A stretch of 64,000 nucleotides of DNA from NCBI GenBank assembly GCA_034406715.1, contig CP137873.1, positions 868,001-932,000 on the forward strand. The letters are read 5' to 3'. Source of the DNA: Rhodotorula mucilaginosa. Lineage: Eukaryota; Basidiomycota; Microbotryomycetes; Sporidiobolales; Sporidiobolaceae. Below, in pieces: positions 1 through 10,856 of the stretch. The translations under genes were made by a program, and so were the position numbers. The notes under the pieces are model-generated. The model was not told the DNA's origin. It saw nothing but the letters and a program-made list of their open reading frames with translations, and searched no databases. How positions within the stretch are numbered: the first letter of the stretch is position 1; every line of letters starts with the position of its first letter.

Positions 1-43
1 CCCCAAAAGCGAGCGACGTCAGAGCTTCCAGCATCTCCGCGAG

Positions 44-1478
44 CTATTTCTGGTGCTTGTTGTGGCGGGTCCACTCGAACAGGTTCGTGTCGCGGTAGGA
101 GCAAGCTGTAAAGTCTTGGCCAAGCCCGAGGGTGTTGGGGAGGCCCGCCTCGCCGGCCCACCACTTTGACTGGAGCTGGCGCGTGCGCCTGCGTTCATAC
201 AATTGCGCCGCAATCGACTAGAGAGTAGCGGTCAGCGCGGATCTCTAGACGGCAACACGGGCAAACGACGCGAGCGACACCTCACACCGTAGCCGCGCCC
301 TTTGCACCCGTTTGTGCTTATGGCTATGCCGACATAGCGACCGAGCTGTTCGGCGCTCGTCGCAATTCAGTTCGCGCCGAAGAGCGCCAACGGATGCCCG
401 TTGCGACCGCACAGGACGCGGGCGGTCTCGGAGTTGTGCTGCGGGGCAAAACAAGTGCGGAAGTCGCACAAGAGATTGTCGGCGGCGCGGACGAAGCCAT
501 GCTGATTTGTCATGTGCCTGTTGAAGCGGGATGCAAAATGACCAAGAAGGTCGCCTACACTCGTCTCTTGCAGGATCTCGAGCACCTGCAAGTCGACAAG
601 ATTGCACACCACCGGCAGGGTGACAATGGATGCAAAGCGGAACATGGCCGTAAGCAGCTTGCGCAGGAATTCTGAGGCAGGCAGGCTCTTGCGGTCAGAG
701 AAAGAGCTGGGCGCGCGCGTCGGCTGGATAGGGTAGCATCGACTCACCTGGAAGAAAAGAGCCACCTTGTAACCTCCTGCTTTTGCCAGAGGAACCCAAT
801 CGGTCTTCATCGCCACGCGGATGGACGTGGCTAGCTGCGCCTTGCGGCCGACAGGCGCAGGCTCAGGTTCCGGTTCCTCGTCCTCTGTCTCAGACTCCAG
901 CTTGTCCTCGTCATCTTCTTCTTCCTCCTCTTTGCCGTTGCCCTCAGTGACTTGCCCGCTCGACCCAACTGTCCCGGTGGTCGGAGCGCCAACTCCCGCC
1001 ATCGGCGAGCCCGCCTCGGAAGCGGTGGCTGGCTGCGCCTCCGACCTCGGCATCCTCCTCCTTGTTGTCGTCGTTGTCAAATATTGCCTGAAACGGCGTG
1101 TTGCTGTGAATCATCTCTCCGAGCACGAATTCGGTCTCAGAGGGACCCGGCGGCGGCGGGTAGCGAACGAGTTTCTCGCGGGACGGGGCCGGGTCGTTGG
1201 CCAGCGTGACCGCAGCGTGATTCTCTCGAATCGGCGTTGTCTTGCGGGCAGCGTGGAGATACAATTGGTTCGCAGTCTTGACACCTTGCCGGAGGCGCGG
1301 CGACTTGACGCGGGCTCCGGGCAGCCAGGTCGGCGTGGCTGACAGCGAGCGCACGGGTCAGTTTCCCCAAATGAATGAGAAGAAACACGCTCGGCAGACT
1401 GACCTTGCTGCCGGATAGCCTCAGACCTGGCGCAGGATTGTTGGCGGAGGCCCCCGCGGCGGACGGACTCGACGACAT
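44..1478 (-). CDS. Hypothetical protein, spliced, unrecognised
   Basis: I do not recognise this protein. The start ATG has a good context (CCACC before it) and opens a Ser/Ala/Pro-rich N terminus. The next exon carries the stretch KTANQLYLHAARKTTPIREN. A Glu/Asp-rich linker follows, then TDWVPLAKAGGYKVALFFQ ending exactly at a GTGAGT donor. The last exon reads AQLYERRRTRQLQSKWWAGE, then a Trp/Phe-rich tail, and stops at 44-46. Joining the second and third coding stretches in frame needs a 55-nt GC-AG intron (1033-1087). The first intron may use GTCTGA as donor. The exons in the 240-660 part are uncertain. The mixed charged linker and basic C-terminal part suggest a nuclear or chromatin-associated protein, but that is only inference. 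The gene faces the short ORF at 1742 across a shared upstream region of about 260 bp. Confidence 0.45.
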
Positions 1479-1741
1479 GGTGGCGGGAACGCGGACGAGG
1501 ATGAACGGGTACGGGGGAGTAGAGCGCTCGCGCAAGGGCTCGAAGTGTACGGTCTGGGCGACGCTCAGCGTGAGTATACGATGGTGGTGCGTCGTGGTGG
1601 AACACCGTTTTGACTACGGTCGCCGAGGCGTGCCGTCTCCGAGGAGGTGCGAGCGCTGTTCGTCGTTCATCTCTGACTCTCTCTTCTCTCTCTCCTCTCC
1701 CTCTTCATCCTCTCTCGCACTCACAGACTAGTCAGGGAGCC

Positions 1742-2455
1742 ATGGTAAAACAGTTCTTCGACCCTCACGGCGAGGAGTATACGATCCCGGTCCCCTCAGA
1801 CTTCCCGGACCAACCCGACCTGGCACGCGAGGATTGTGCACAATTTGAGGCCGACTGGTCGAAACACGTCGCGCAGGCCCCTCTGGCGCCCAACTACCTC
1901 GAGATGCTCGGCGTGTTCCACACCTCGGCCAACACGAAGGACCTGATGCTACCGTTCAAATATGCCGATACACTAGCCTGGAACGACAATGTGGAATTGC
2001 TCGAGGCAGCATATACCGCGTGGTGTGAGGGGGCCAATGAAGACGGCATGCTGGTCGTCCGCGGCGGCGAACGTTTCCCCCGGCCCCTCCCGCCGACATC
2101 GCTCCCCAGGTCGTACACACCGTCCCCACCAACATTGACCACTGCGAGGACCTGTTTGCCGTGTTCCACTAGGACCGTCAACCACAATCATGAATGTTCT
2201 TCTCGGCAACGCGACGTCCCCCGCTCTGTTCCGTTCGTGCACTTCCAACCAGGCTCGGCTCAGAAACGCCTTCAGTTCTCCAGCGCCGACTACGGCTCTC
2301 ATACTCAATCCAATCACCTTCAGACACCACACAGTCCGGCGACACCTACTGTGTGCTCAAGAAGGGTCTCGACAGCCCCCTGAGCCCCGACGCCAACCTT
2401 CACATTCTTGCGTTAATCAAGTCCTTAGACACCGGTCCCCAACTCCCCATATAGC
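1742..2455 (+). pseudogene. Degenerate short coding region, unrecognised
   Basis: An ATG at 1742 opens about 110 codons of protein-like sequence beginning MVKQFFDPHGEEYTIPVPSD and rich in acidic and aromatic residues. After about position 2070 the protein-like reading moves to another frame (APPADIAPQVVHTVPTNIDH, stop near 2169). A further protein-like stretch ending SPDANLHILALIKSLDTGPQ lies in a third frame at about 2345-2454. No clear GT-AG intron links these pieces. I therefore read it as a decayed gene or a gene fragment rather than an intact one, but an unusual intron pattern cannot be excluded. I do not recognise a family. Confidence 0.35.
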
Positions 2456-3880
2456 CTACTTGCCTCCTGTTGATCTATTCACCGTATACCTCATTGCCAT
2501 GTCATTGACTGTTGGGAAGTACGGAGAGTGGTGGTCGGGAGGATTTCCGGAGGAAGTGTTGTTCCGGCGAGTCCGGAGGTCCGAGGGCCATGTTCAGTTT
2601 CATCATGTTTCCCTCTTTCTTTCCTTCTCCTCACCGACGTTTACACTTCTCTCTAGGTAGATATGATCTCGCTTGTCCTTGCATAGCACCGACGTTTACA
2701 CTTCTCTCTAGCCGCGGCGGGAACCCTACAGGCTTCAGCACTCGCGCCAACATTGACCCAGCTTCACTTGAAATGGCCTCCCTGTCCCAAATGCATACTC
2801 CAATTTCTCGTCCGACGGTTTCTCTCCAGACGGTTCTCTGACGTCTCACCCGCGACACATTGTCATGCCCCTTACCGTTTGTATTCTGTTTACACATGGC
2901 AGAATGGCTGGGGCAAGCAGCAGCAAGAGTGCAGTCAGCGTCGGAGTTAGAAGTGGTCAGAGTTGCTTACCTGAGTGTGTGCTTGGCTCCTGCATTGAGG
3001 TGCGCATGTGCCCAGCTGTGGCCCCAGTGGACCCTTTGTCCCCAGTCTGGACCAGCATTTCCGAGACAGCGCTCACGAGGCCCCCGGCGGCACAACAAGC
3101 GATAAGCCTACAATTACATGACGCATCACCTTTGGGTCTTGACTTGTTGACTGGTTTTGTGGTGAGTCAAAGGTCTTGTGGAAGAGTTTCTGGGAGGCCC
3201 AAAGGCACGAAATCTTGCAAAAGCAAGTCCGCATGTGGGCTCGAACGAAATCGCGACAACGTGTACCCTTGTACCTCCCAATGCAGGGCTTGCACTACTG
3301 ATCACAAGCTTGAGTGCATGGACATCAATACAATATGCCGTGCTCCGCAGTGGGCACGAGCCAAGACCCTGCCCCGCAAGCAGAGAGGAAAGAGATTCCA
3401 ATTCACCACTGATCCAACGTACCGAGCATTCGCCGTTCTCCTGGCTAATTGACTCCACAGCACAAGGCGCCAATGCAGATAGCCTCCACTATTAGTTGCA
3501 ATCCACCTCTCAGTTGACGGGTTGGCCTCGACTATGATAGCGCAACTGAGTTTACGGAATCGGGTTTTGCGGTCGGGAGCACTTCGGTCTTGCTCGGACG
3601 TCTGGCACAAATGCAAGTGACAAGATAGCCACAAAGACCCATGTGACCAGAGATAAGAAGTCTAGACTCAGCACACAGAAAGAACTCCTACAAGACTATG
3701 CAGCAAGTGCCCTCGGATTGACTACAACTCTGACAGGCGGTCTGCGAGAGAGAGGGCGCGGCTGTGCCAGGTGTTGATTGCGTCAGGTGGAACTGACAAC
3801 ATGCCACGCTGTTGGAGCAAAGGCGGCAGCGGGGTGAGCCCTTCCGGCACCAAGCAACAGCTAGCCGACGAAATCTCGGG
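2456..3880. other. Gene-poor stretch, no supported gene
   Basis: Open frames here are short, lack splice-supported continuity and show no recognisable motif on either strand. The only structure noted is a 25-nt direct repeat (2632-2656 and 2687-2711). The base composition is somewhat less GC-rich than in the flanking genes, as expected for non-coding or decayed sequence. Confidence 0.5.
2632..2711. repeat. Direct repeat, two 25-nt copies
   Basis: The same 25 nt occur at 2632-2656 and 2687-2711, with copies starting 55 nt apart. They begin CACCGACGTTTACAC and end in a pyrimidine run plus CTCTAG. Each copy ends like a fungal 3' splice site. The 30 nt between the copies are not repeated. Confidence 0.85.
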
Positions 3881-3889
3881 TTTTCGTCA

Positions 3890-4620
3890 AAGGTCAACGC
3901 CTGCGCATCTAGTTGAGCGAAAGCCCGGAGCGGGTCCATACAGCCTATCATTGAACTGGCTCGTCTGCCTCTGTCCCAACATAGCATGGCCGTCGAGTGG
4001 GTCTGTGACTGCCTTCGCCAGAGCGTCGGATCGAGCTGGAGGAGGGCGCCCACGATAGTTCCGATAACTTGCGCGGTCAACGCGGCGATCGGGGAAAGTT
4101 TTGTGTACTGAGAGAGCTTCAAATCGCGCGCAAGGGAGAGGCCCTGCGCACAAGAGTTGTAGCCGTAGAGCGTGAAGTCTGTGAGGAGGGAAGGTCATGC
4201 TCAGTTCTGTATGCGCCCACATCGACATGCTCCCTTCGCGAGCTATGGGAAAGCTGTATGAGGAGTGCTCCTCGCGGGCTGTGGCAAGTGAGGAGAGGAG
4301 AGGGGAAGGCGGCGTGAGCAGCGTTGAAGAGCAACTTACACATGTTGGCCTGGCTGTTGCCCGGCACGACCGCCGCGCCAAGCATCTGTGCGAGCTGCTG
4401 CATGTCGGTCTTGAAGCCGGTGATGGCATAGATGACGCAGACGAAGGGGTAGATGAGAGCACTGCAGGGGCGTGGGAAAGCAGGGAATGGTCATTCCCAA
4501 CGAGCGAGCGAGCGAGCGGCAGAACTCCCAAGTAGCGAAGCCTCCCGGGAGGCCGCTCCGCCTTGGGCTGGTCGAAGTAGCTCCGATCGACGACTTTTCC
4601 CCTCGTCTATGATAGTACAA
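3890..4620 (-). pseudogene. Relic of an oligopeptide transporter (OPT family)
   Basis: OPT proteins are polytopic proton-coupled importers of small peptides. Two conserved membrane blocks are readable here. At about 4462-4340 there is VCVIYAITGFKTDMQQLAQM followed by LGAAVVPGNSQANM, matching the OPT block normally written as GYxLPGxPxANM. At about 4155-4036 there is GLSLARDLKLSQYTKLSP followed by a hydrophobic helix ending VGALLQL. A weaker match near 3960 (QFNDRLYGPAPGF) resembles the family's next conserved Gly-Pro block. The frames shift between the blocks, and the N-terminal half and the C-terminal helices are missing. It is therefore best read as a fragmentary, non-functional copy. Its limits are approximate. 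Confidence 0.6.
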
Positions 4621-5080
4621 AGCACCTTTGTTGCCGGCCGTGGCGCAGGCAGCGAAGTAGCTAGCGATCTCTTCGGGCTGGCCGGACCCCGGTGGTTTTC
4701 GTGCCTGTTCCTGTCCCCTAGCTTTAAGTGAATATGCGCAAGCATGCCCGTAGGATCATGGAATGGTCCGCGGTATGGCTGTTGAGTTAACCAGGTGAGC
4801 TGCTGCGGAGTGCACCGCCTCCTCGAATCGTTCCGCGTCAAGCTGCCGCAAACCTCGAGCTCAAGCAGCTTCGACCCTAATCGACTCTAACAACCACCGC
4901 GCGCTAGACGAGCAGCTTGTACGAGTCGCCGACAAGCAGACAAGCTCTGCCGCAGCGAGCTAGCCCGCGTTACCCGTTGACGCTGAGAACTCCTGGAGCT
5001 CGACTTGGTTCACCGCAACTCTTCATCAGCCCTTCAATCACGACCACGACCAGCGCTGCACGCAGGAGCGCACAGTGACA

Positions 5081-7604
5081 ATGGCCAAGACCACCTCTAA
5101 GCGGAAGCAGACCCGCAACTTCCTCCAGTCGGGCCAACTCAAGAACCAGATCGAGGCGAGGCACAAACGTCGCGCGTTCGAGCAGAAGAAGAAGGGCCGC
5201 GACGCCAAGCGGAACAAGGGCGTCCTGCCCGCGCATCAGCAGCCCGAGGAGGACGACGACGTCAAGGAGGAAAAGGCGTTTGACGAGATCAAGCGGAAGA
5301 AGCAGGAGCAGCAGGAGGACGAGGACGAGGATGAGGAACTCGACGTCGACGACGTGCTCGGCGCTGCTGGACTCGCAGGCAGCGATGCCGGAGAATCAGG
5401 CGACGAGGACGGGGAGGACGCGGATGTGAGTGCTCGAACGACAGCGGCACGCATGCTGCAAAGAAGCAGGTCTTCGGCTCGGGCAGTGAAATGACCTCCT
5501 CCTCTCCGGACTCGCAGGATCTCGAAGACGATGATCTTTCCGGTCTCTCGGACGACGACGATGTCGCAGGCGCCAACCCGATGGTCGACATGCAAGCCCT
5601 CGCCGAGAAGGACCCGGCGTTCTACAAGTTCTTGCAGGAGAACGACCCGGACCTGCTCAAATTCAATGCCGACGCTGCCGGCGACGTCGACATGAGCGAC
5701 GAGAGCGAGGAAGACGAAGAAGAGGAGGCAGGCTCGAAGAAGAAGAGCAAGAAGGCGAAGAAGGCAAAGGATGTCAAGGGCAAGGGCAAGGAGAACATCC
5801 TGACCAAGGAGGTGCTCCGCGAGTGGCAGAAGGCCATTCTCGAGGCACGTCTTTCTTTACTCGTGATGCACTCAAGTCGCCAAGAACGACGAGACTGACG
5901 GCGTTCCTGCTTACAGACTCGCTCCCTGCGCGCTTTCCGGAAACTGCTCATCGCGTTCCGTTCGGCTGCTTCGTCCGGCGCGGACCCAGAGACCGTGACC
6001 GAGGAGCGCGAGCGGATCGAGATCCATGACCCGAAGCTGTTCCGCAAGGTCATCTTGACTACGCTCAAATACACGCCGCTCGTGCTCGGCTCGTTCGTCC
6101 CGTACAAGGAGGCCAATGGCAAATTGTGAGTAATTTCCTCGCGAGCCTGCTGTGGGCGAGGCCGGCATTGATGTATCATGGCTCTGTGCGCAGCAAACTC
6201 TCGACCAACTCGAAGCAGTACGCCATCGCCCAACGCCTGCTCAAATCGTACTTTGTTTCGCTCCACTCTCTGCTCGCGTCGGTATCTTCCCAGTCCGACA
6301 TTCCCTCATACGCCGTCACGGAGTCGGCCAACCTCGTTCCGTGGATCGTCGGGAACCGGAAGATTGCGCGAGGGTGGGTCAAGATGCTGTTGGGCGTCTA
6401 CGACTCGGCAAGCGACGAGGTCCGGGTGCAGGCTTTTGCAGCTCTCCGGAAGCTCGCGATTGCGGCAGATCACAGTCTGCGGGAATCGATCATGAAGGCG
6501 AGTCGGCCCTTCCCCAACCACCGCTCAGCTCTCGCCGTACTAACCCGCGATGCACATCTTCCAGGGCACCTACGCGACCCTGCTCGGCTCCTCTCGGCAA
6601 ACCTCCGCGTACACTCTGCCGGCGATCGAACTCATGAAGTTCTCCGCCTCCGAGCTGTTCCTCCTCCAGGGCAAGCAGGAGCAAGACCTCGCGTACCAAC
6701 TCGCGTTCTCTTACATCCGCTCGCTGGCGATCCTGCTCCGCAAGGGTGTCAAGGACGCCAGTAAGGAGGCGTACAAGAACGTGTACAATTGGCAGTTTGT
6801 GCACGCGATCGACTTTTGGAGCATCGTGCTCGCGACCGCCGGCGACAAGCAGCGCGTGGCCGAGCAGGGAGAGAGCCCGCTGCAGCACCTCGTTTACCCT
6901 CTCGTGCAGGTGGTGCTCGGAGCCATTCGGTGCGTCCCATGATATCTTGATTCGCAGAGGCGCTCATAGCTGACGCTTCTCGCTTGTTAATTCGGCGTTG
7001 CAGCCTCGTCCCGACATCTCGGTACTACCCTCTCCGCTTCCGCCTCGTCCGTTCCCTCCTCCGCCTCGTCCAGCGAACAGGCACCTTCATCCCCCTCGCC
7101 GCGTCCCTGTTTGAGATCCTCGACTCGCCCGAATTGACCCGGCGATCCAAGCCGTCCACGCTCAAGCCGCTCGACTGGGACTACTACCTCAAGTGCCCCG
7201 TCGCGTATCAGCGAACGCGCGTCTACGCCGACGCGTTGGTCGACGAGCTCGTCTACCTCTTGACCGAGTACTATGGTGCCCTCGCGACCTCGATCGCGTT
7301 CCCGGAACTCGTCCTCCCCGCGACGGTCGCCCTGAAGCGGCACGCCAAAAAGGCCACGTCGGGCAAGGTCTCGACGCAGATGAAGCAGCTCGTTGAGCGC
7401 CTCGAGGCGAACGCGCGGTGGATTGAGCAGAAGCGCGAAGGGGTCGAGTTTGGCCCGAACAAGCGCGACAAGGTCGATCGGTTCCTCGCGAACGAGGAGA
7501 TTGACAAGACGCCGATGGGGACGCACATCAAGTTGCAGCGCAAGCTCCGCGAGGCCAAGAAGGCGACGATGGAGCGCGCCCTGCACCAGGCCGAGGACCT
7601 CTGA
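5081..7604 (+). CDS. NOC2: Nucleolar complex protein 2 (Noc2), 60S ribosome assembly
   Basis: Noc2 pairs with Noc1 and Noc3 to carry pre-60S particles through the nucleolus and nucleoplasm. The six exons I read (5081-5425, 5518-5844, 5917-6125, 6194-6497, 6565-6929, 7004-7604) give about 716 residues, the usual family length. The N terminus is Lys-rich and then very acidic. The core holds family stretches such as FYKFLQENDPDLLKF, YTPLVLGSFVPYKEANGKF, SANLVPWIVGNRKIARGW and LDWDYYLKCPVAYQRTR, and the tail is basic. The start is ATG 5081; the codon just before the open frame's first possible start is a GTG. Introns 2 (5845-5916, GCACGT donor) and 4 (6498-6564, GCGAGT donor) are GC-AG introns. 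Both are needed to keep the conserved core in frame. Confidence 0.93.
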
Positions 7605-7748
7605 TGCACTCTTCCTTCTCCTTGTCTTGAGTCGGTAGCCTGGCCGCGGGCCTCTTGTTGTAATTTCGCAGGTCTGCTTCATATCACTTCAAGAGCGGGC
7701 TTCGAGATTGATCTCAAGCCACTGCATCCCGCGAGCGACCCGTCCGCC

Positions 7749-9463
7749 TCAGGTCGGGGTCTCCTTGCCGAGGTCCCACTCGCGCGCCTTTCCCCTCTTG
7801 ACGTATTTGACGTCCATGACTCCGCCGCCGCCGCGACTCGCTCCATAGCTACTACGATCGCCGTCATTGTCGCTCGCGCCGTCGTGGCTGTCCTCCTCGT
7901 CCGAAGCGGCGTCCCCTCCTTTTCGCCGTTTCCGTTTCCTTCTCCTCTCCTCCCGTTCTGCTCTCCTCCTCTCCCTCTCTTTCCTCCGTTCACTCTTCTC
8001 ACGCTCCTCACGCCCTTCGCGTGTAGCCCTGTTACTGTTACTCTTGTCTTCTTTCCGCGCCCTGACCGTCTCGAGCATGCGGTCCCATCCATCAAAGGCC
8101 CCTTCGGCGATGAGCCCAGTCGAAGGGTCCGTTACGTCCGTGAGGGTGTAGTCGAGGCGGGGATCGTACGTGGGGGAGAAGTACTTGTCCATCTTGGACG
8201 GGACGGGTGCGGCGGTCGTTCCTCCTCCTCCTCCTGTGGTGAAAGTAGGCGGAGGTGAAGGCGACCTCCGTCTGCGAAAAAAAAAAAGAACAGGAGATCC
8301 TGCGTCAGGACTGCGAACTTTGAGAGATTCGCGCGTTCCGCAAGCAAGAGAGGGTTATCTCACCGCTTCGACGCTCGACTAGAGGGAGCGTGCCGCTCCT
8401 CGAGATCGTCGCCTCTTTCGAGCAAGTCGTCCGAAGCGCGCTCCTTGCCCTTTCCAGTCCGGGAGTATCCGTTCCCGTCAGCGGCAGCGGCGGGACGGTC
8501 GTCGCGCCTCTGCTCTCGGTCCCGGTCCCGCTCGCGTCCAGAACGGGAGCGCGAGTCCGATTCGTGCCGTGACGACGCCCGATGGCGGTGGCGCTCGTCG
8601 ACGGGTCTGTTTCGATCCGGAGACAGCTCTCGCGACTGGTGACGATGGACCGTGTCATCATCGCGACTGTCTGATCGTGTTCGGGTAGAAGACGGCGATG
8701 GTGGAGCAGGACGACGAGGGGGAGAGGAGGGCGAACGTGGTGAGCGGGAGCGGCGGCGCTGCTCCTTCGCTGCCGGGTGGGAGCGCGTGTCTCTGCTGGA
8801 CGACAAAACGGACGCGTGGCGCTCCTCTCTGCGTACCCTCTCTCCGTCTCGGTTCTCCTCCGCGTCCTCGTCTCCCGAGAGACCTAGTTCTTCCCTCCGT
8901 CTTTGCCTCCTTCTCCTCCTCCTTCTCTCGTCCTCGTCCTCGTCTCTCTCGTCCTCGTGCTCGTCTCCCTCGTCGCGGTCTCGTCCATCCCTGTTGTGGT
9001 ACCTCGACGACGACGATCTCGCGCGTTCCTGTTCCTGTTGCCGCCGCCTCCAGCGCTCTGCAGCTTGTCGTTCTTCCCTGTCGCGTTCCCTCGCGGCTTG
9101 CTCGTCTGCGCGACGGAGTGCGGCGTTGTGGTCGTCGACGGTGCGGATCACAGCCGAGAGGAATCGAGTGTTTGGTTTCCGGATCCGGGCGTTCCTGCGG
9201 CGAATCGTGTCAACTGAGGATCCGGGTCAAAGAGACCTGCTGACACACTTTTCCTTTTCGGGGTCGTAGTAGGCCCTTGTCCCCCTTTCGTTCCACTGCT
9301 TGTCCTTGTCCCTGGCTTCCCTGAGGAGCAGTTCTGCGACGTGCTTGTCGAGGTCGTCGTCGTTGACCTTGGTGTCGACTCCGAACTGGGCGCGGGTGAG
9401 CGACGCGACGATCGACGACAGCGACGACGACGACGAGCTGCTATGGCTCGCCTTGGGAGGCAT
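7749..9463 (-). CDS. RS/RE-rich nuclear protein, possibly splicing-linked
   Basis: Three exons (9463-9249, 9194-8364, 8271-7749) give about 522 residues. The N terminus is Ser-rich and is followed by LREARDKDKQWNERG and the block KPNTRFLSAVIRTVDDHN, which spans the first splice junction and confirms it. A long Arg/Asp/Glu/Ser low-complexity region with many RS and RD dipeptides follows. Near the C terminus lies a second block, MDKYFSPTYDPRLDYTLTD, then a Lys/Arg-rich coiled segment. I recall fungal proteins with the same two blocks being auto-named pre-mRNA-splicing factor 38B, but I am not sure of a function. Composition suggests a nuclear, RNA-associated role. It shares a 288-bp divergent promoter with DPM2. 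Confidence 0.75.
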
Positions 9464-9751
9464 CTGCGCGTGCACTTCCGAGCTATAGACTCGAGTAGCC
9501 GTTGAGGGTCGGAGACGAAGAGACGTCACTTGCGCTCACTCTGCTGAGCTCAGGGAACAGCGGCCGATAGCCTGAGCAGGACAGTCTGGCTAAGCAGCTC
9601 GCGCTATGCCCCTCTGCTGGCAACTCGACCGAGATCGGCACGAACCGCAGCCGTCTCGCTTCTTCCATCTCGACGACCACACTCTCGGAGGTCCGTCTAC
9701 ACACGAGTCGCTATAGCCTTGGGGCACTCGGGAAGAAGGCTTACCTCGTGA

Positions 9752-10132
9752 ATGGGCTCAACAGCAATCGGCTTGGTCTGCACGATATCCAGCTTTGGCT
9801 ACTACACTTGCTGGACCCTCTTGACCGTCAGTCCAGCTGCTCGCCTTTCTCAAGGCAGCATGCTGATCCGGTCTCACAACCTGCAGCCCTTCCTCCCCGA
9901 CTCGTCACCCTTGCTCGCCCTCTTTCCCCTCCCGAGAGAGTGGGCAATCCGCATCGCAGCTTTCGTCATCCTCGTCGGACTCTGCTTCGTCGGTATGCTC
10001 ACCGGGTTCGTCCTCATCGAAACCGCACACAAGAACGGCGCCACCTTGTTCTCCGGAAGCGGTCGTGGTCGCCGAGACGGGTCCACCGACAGCATGGCAC
10101 AGAAGGACCCGAGGAGGAAAAAGCAGCGCTGA
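9752..10132 (+). CDS. DPM2: Dolichol-phosphate mannose synthase regulatory subunit DPM2
   Basis: DPM2 is a small ER membrane protein that stabilises the Dpm1 catalytic subunit, which makes dolichol-phosphate-mannose for N-glycans, O-mannosylation and GPI anchors. Two exons (9752-9826 and 9887-10132) give 106 residues. The first carries helix 1 (MGSTAIGLVCTISSFGYYTC). After splicing it joins PFLPDSSPLLALFPLPREWA, the family's loop with its conserved F-P-x-R-E-W-A, and then helix 2 (IRIAAFVILVGLCFVGML). The tail is basic. Reading through the 60-nt intron would keep the frame but put a foreign polar stretch in place of the conserved LL-PFL junction, so the spliced form is preferred. Confidence 0.88.
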   Translation: MGSTAIGLVCTISSFGYYTCWTLLTVSPAARLSQGSMLIRSHNLQPFLPDSSPLLALFPLPREWAIRIAAFVILVGLCFVGMLTGFVLIETAHKNGATLFSGSGRGRRDGSTDSMAQKDPRRKKQR

Positions 10133-10856
10133 ATAGGACTCGCGCGTGCATCTCACCCCGGCCCTCCCGTCTGGGGTGCACTTGTACGTACTTTGACGCT
10201 GTGGAAGTCTACCCTGCGGCACTCGTAACGCCAAGGCTGACCATACATCGCCTGCTCTTCGAGCAAACGTCGACAGAATCGACGCCGAGCCACTTCTGAA
10301 CTGCGGTCCGAGCACTCGCGCAAAGGCGCCGAGCCGATGCCCGCGCGCCGAGAGAGTACATATGACGGCACTGCGGACGCCGAGCTGGTCCCCGCGGGCC
10401 AAGACGCCCCGTACCGACACGGTCCACGAGTCCGAGGGCCTGCGGCCTGCGACTCTCAAGATTCCGACCAGCCTTGTTGACACCCGGCGCGCGGTTTCTC
10501 CGCCGCTGCATCAGGCGGGCCAATTTCTCCTTCTGTCGAGAATCAGGGTCGGAACACAGCATAAGCTGGATAGCTACCGAAACCACTGAGCAATACAGCG
10601 CTGTTCTTCAGAGTTGTGGTAGCTGACGAGAGCGTGCTAAAGAGGAGGGTTGAGTGCGAAGTGCTCATTCAAGTTTGGGGAATGTATCTGGAGATGAAGG
10701 GGACTAGGTAGTAAGGTGCGGGCTTTACGAGGAACGGAGGCTCTTTGTCTCTGCCCTTCTGTGCCACTTGAAATGGGCGCGGGCGCTGATCTCTCCCGAC
10801 GTCCGTAAAACTCGATCCATCCGTTGTTGTAACAAAGTGTAGTTGAATCTATTACA
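10133..10856. other. Intergenic, between convergent genes
   Basis: This lies between the 3' ends of DPM2 and the LamB gene. The long antisense frame here is what GC-rich sequence gives by chance, with no conserved block. I see no gene. Confidence 0.6.
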
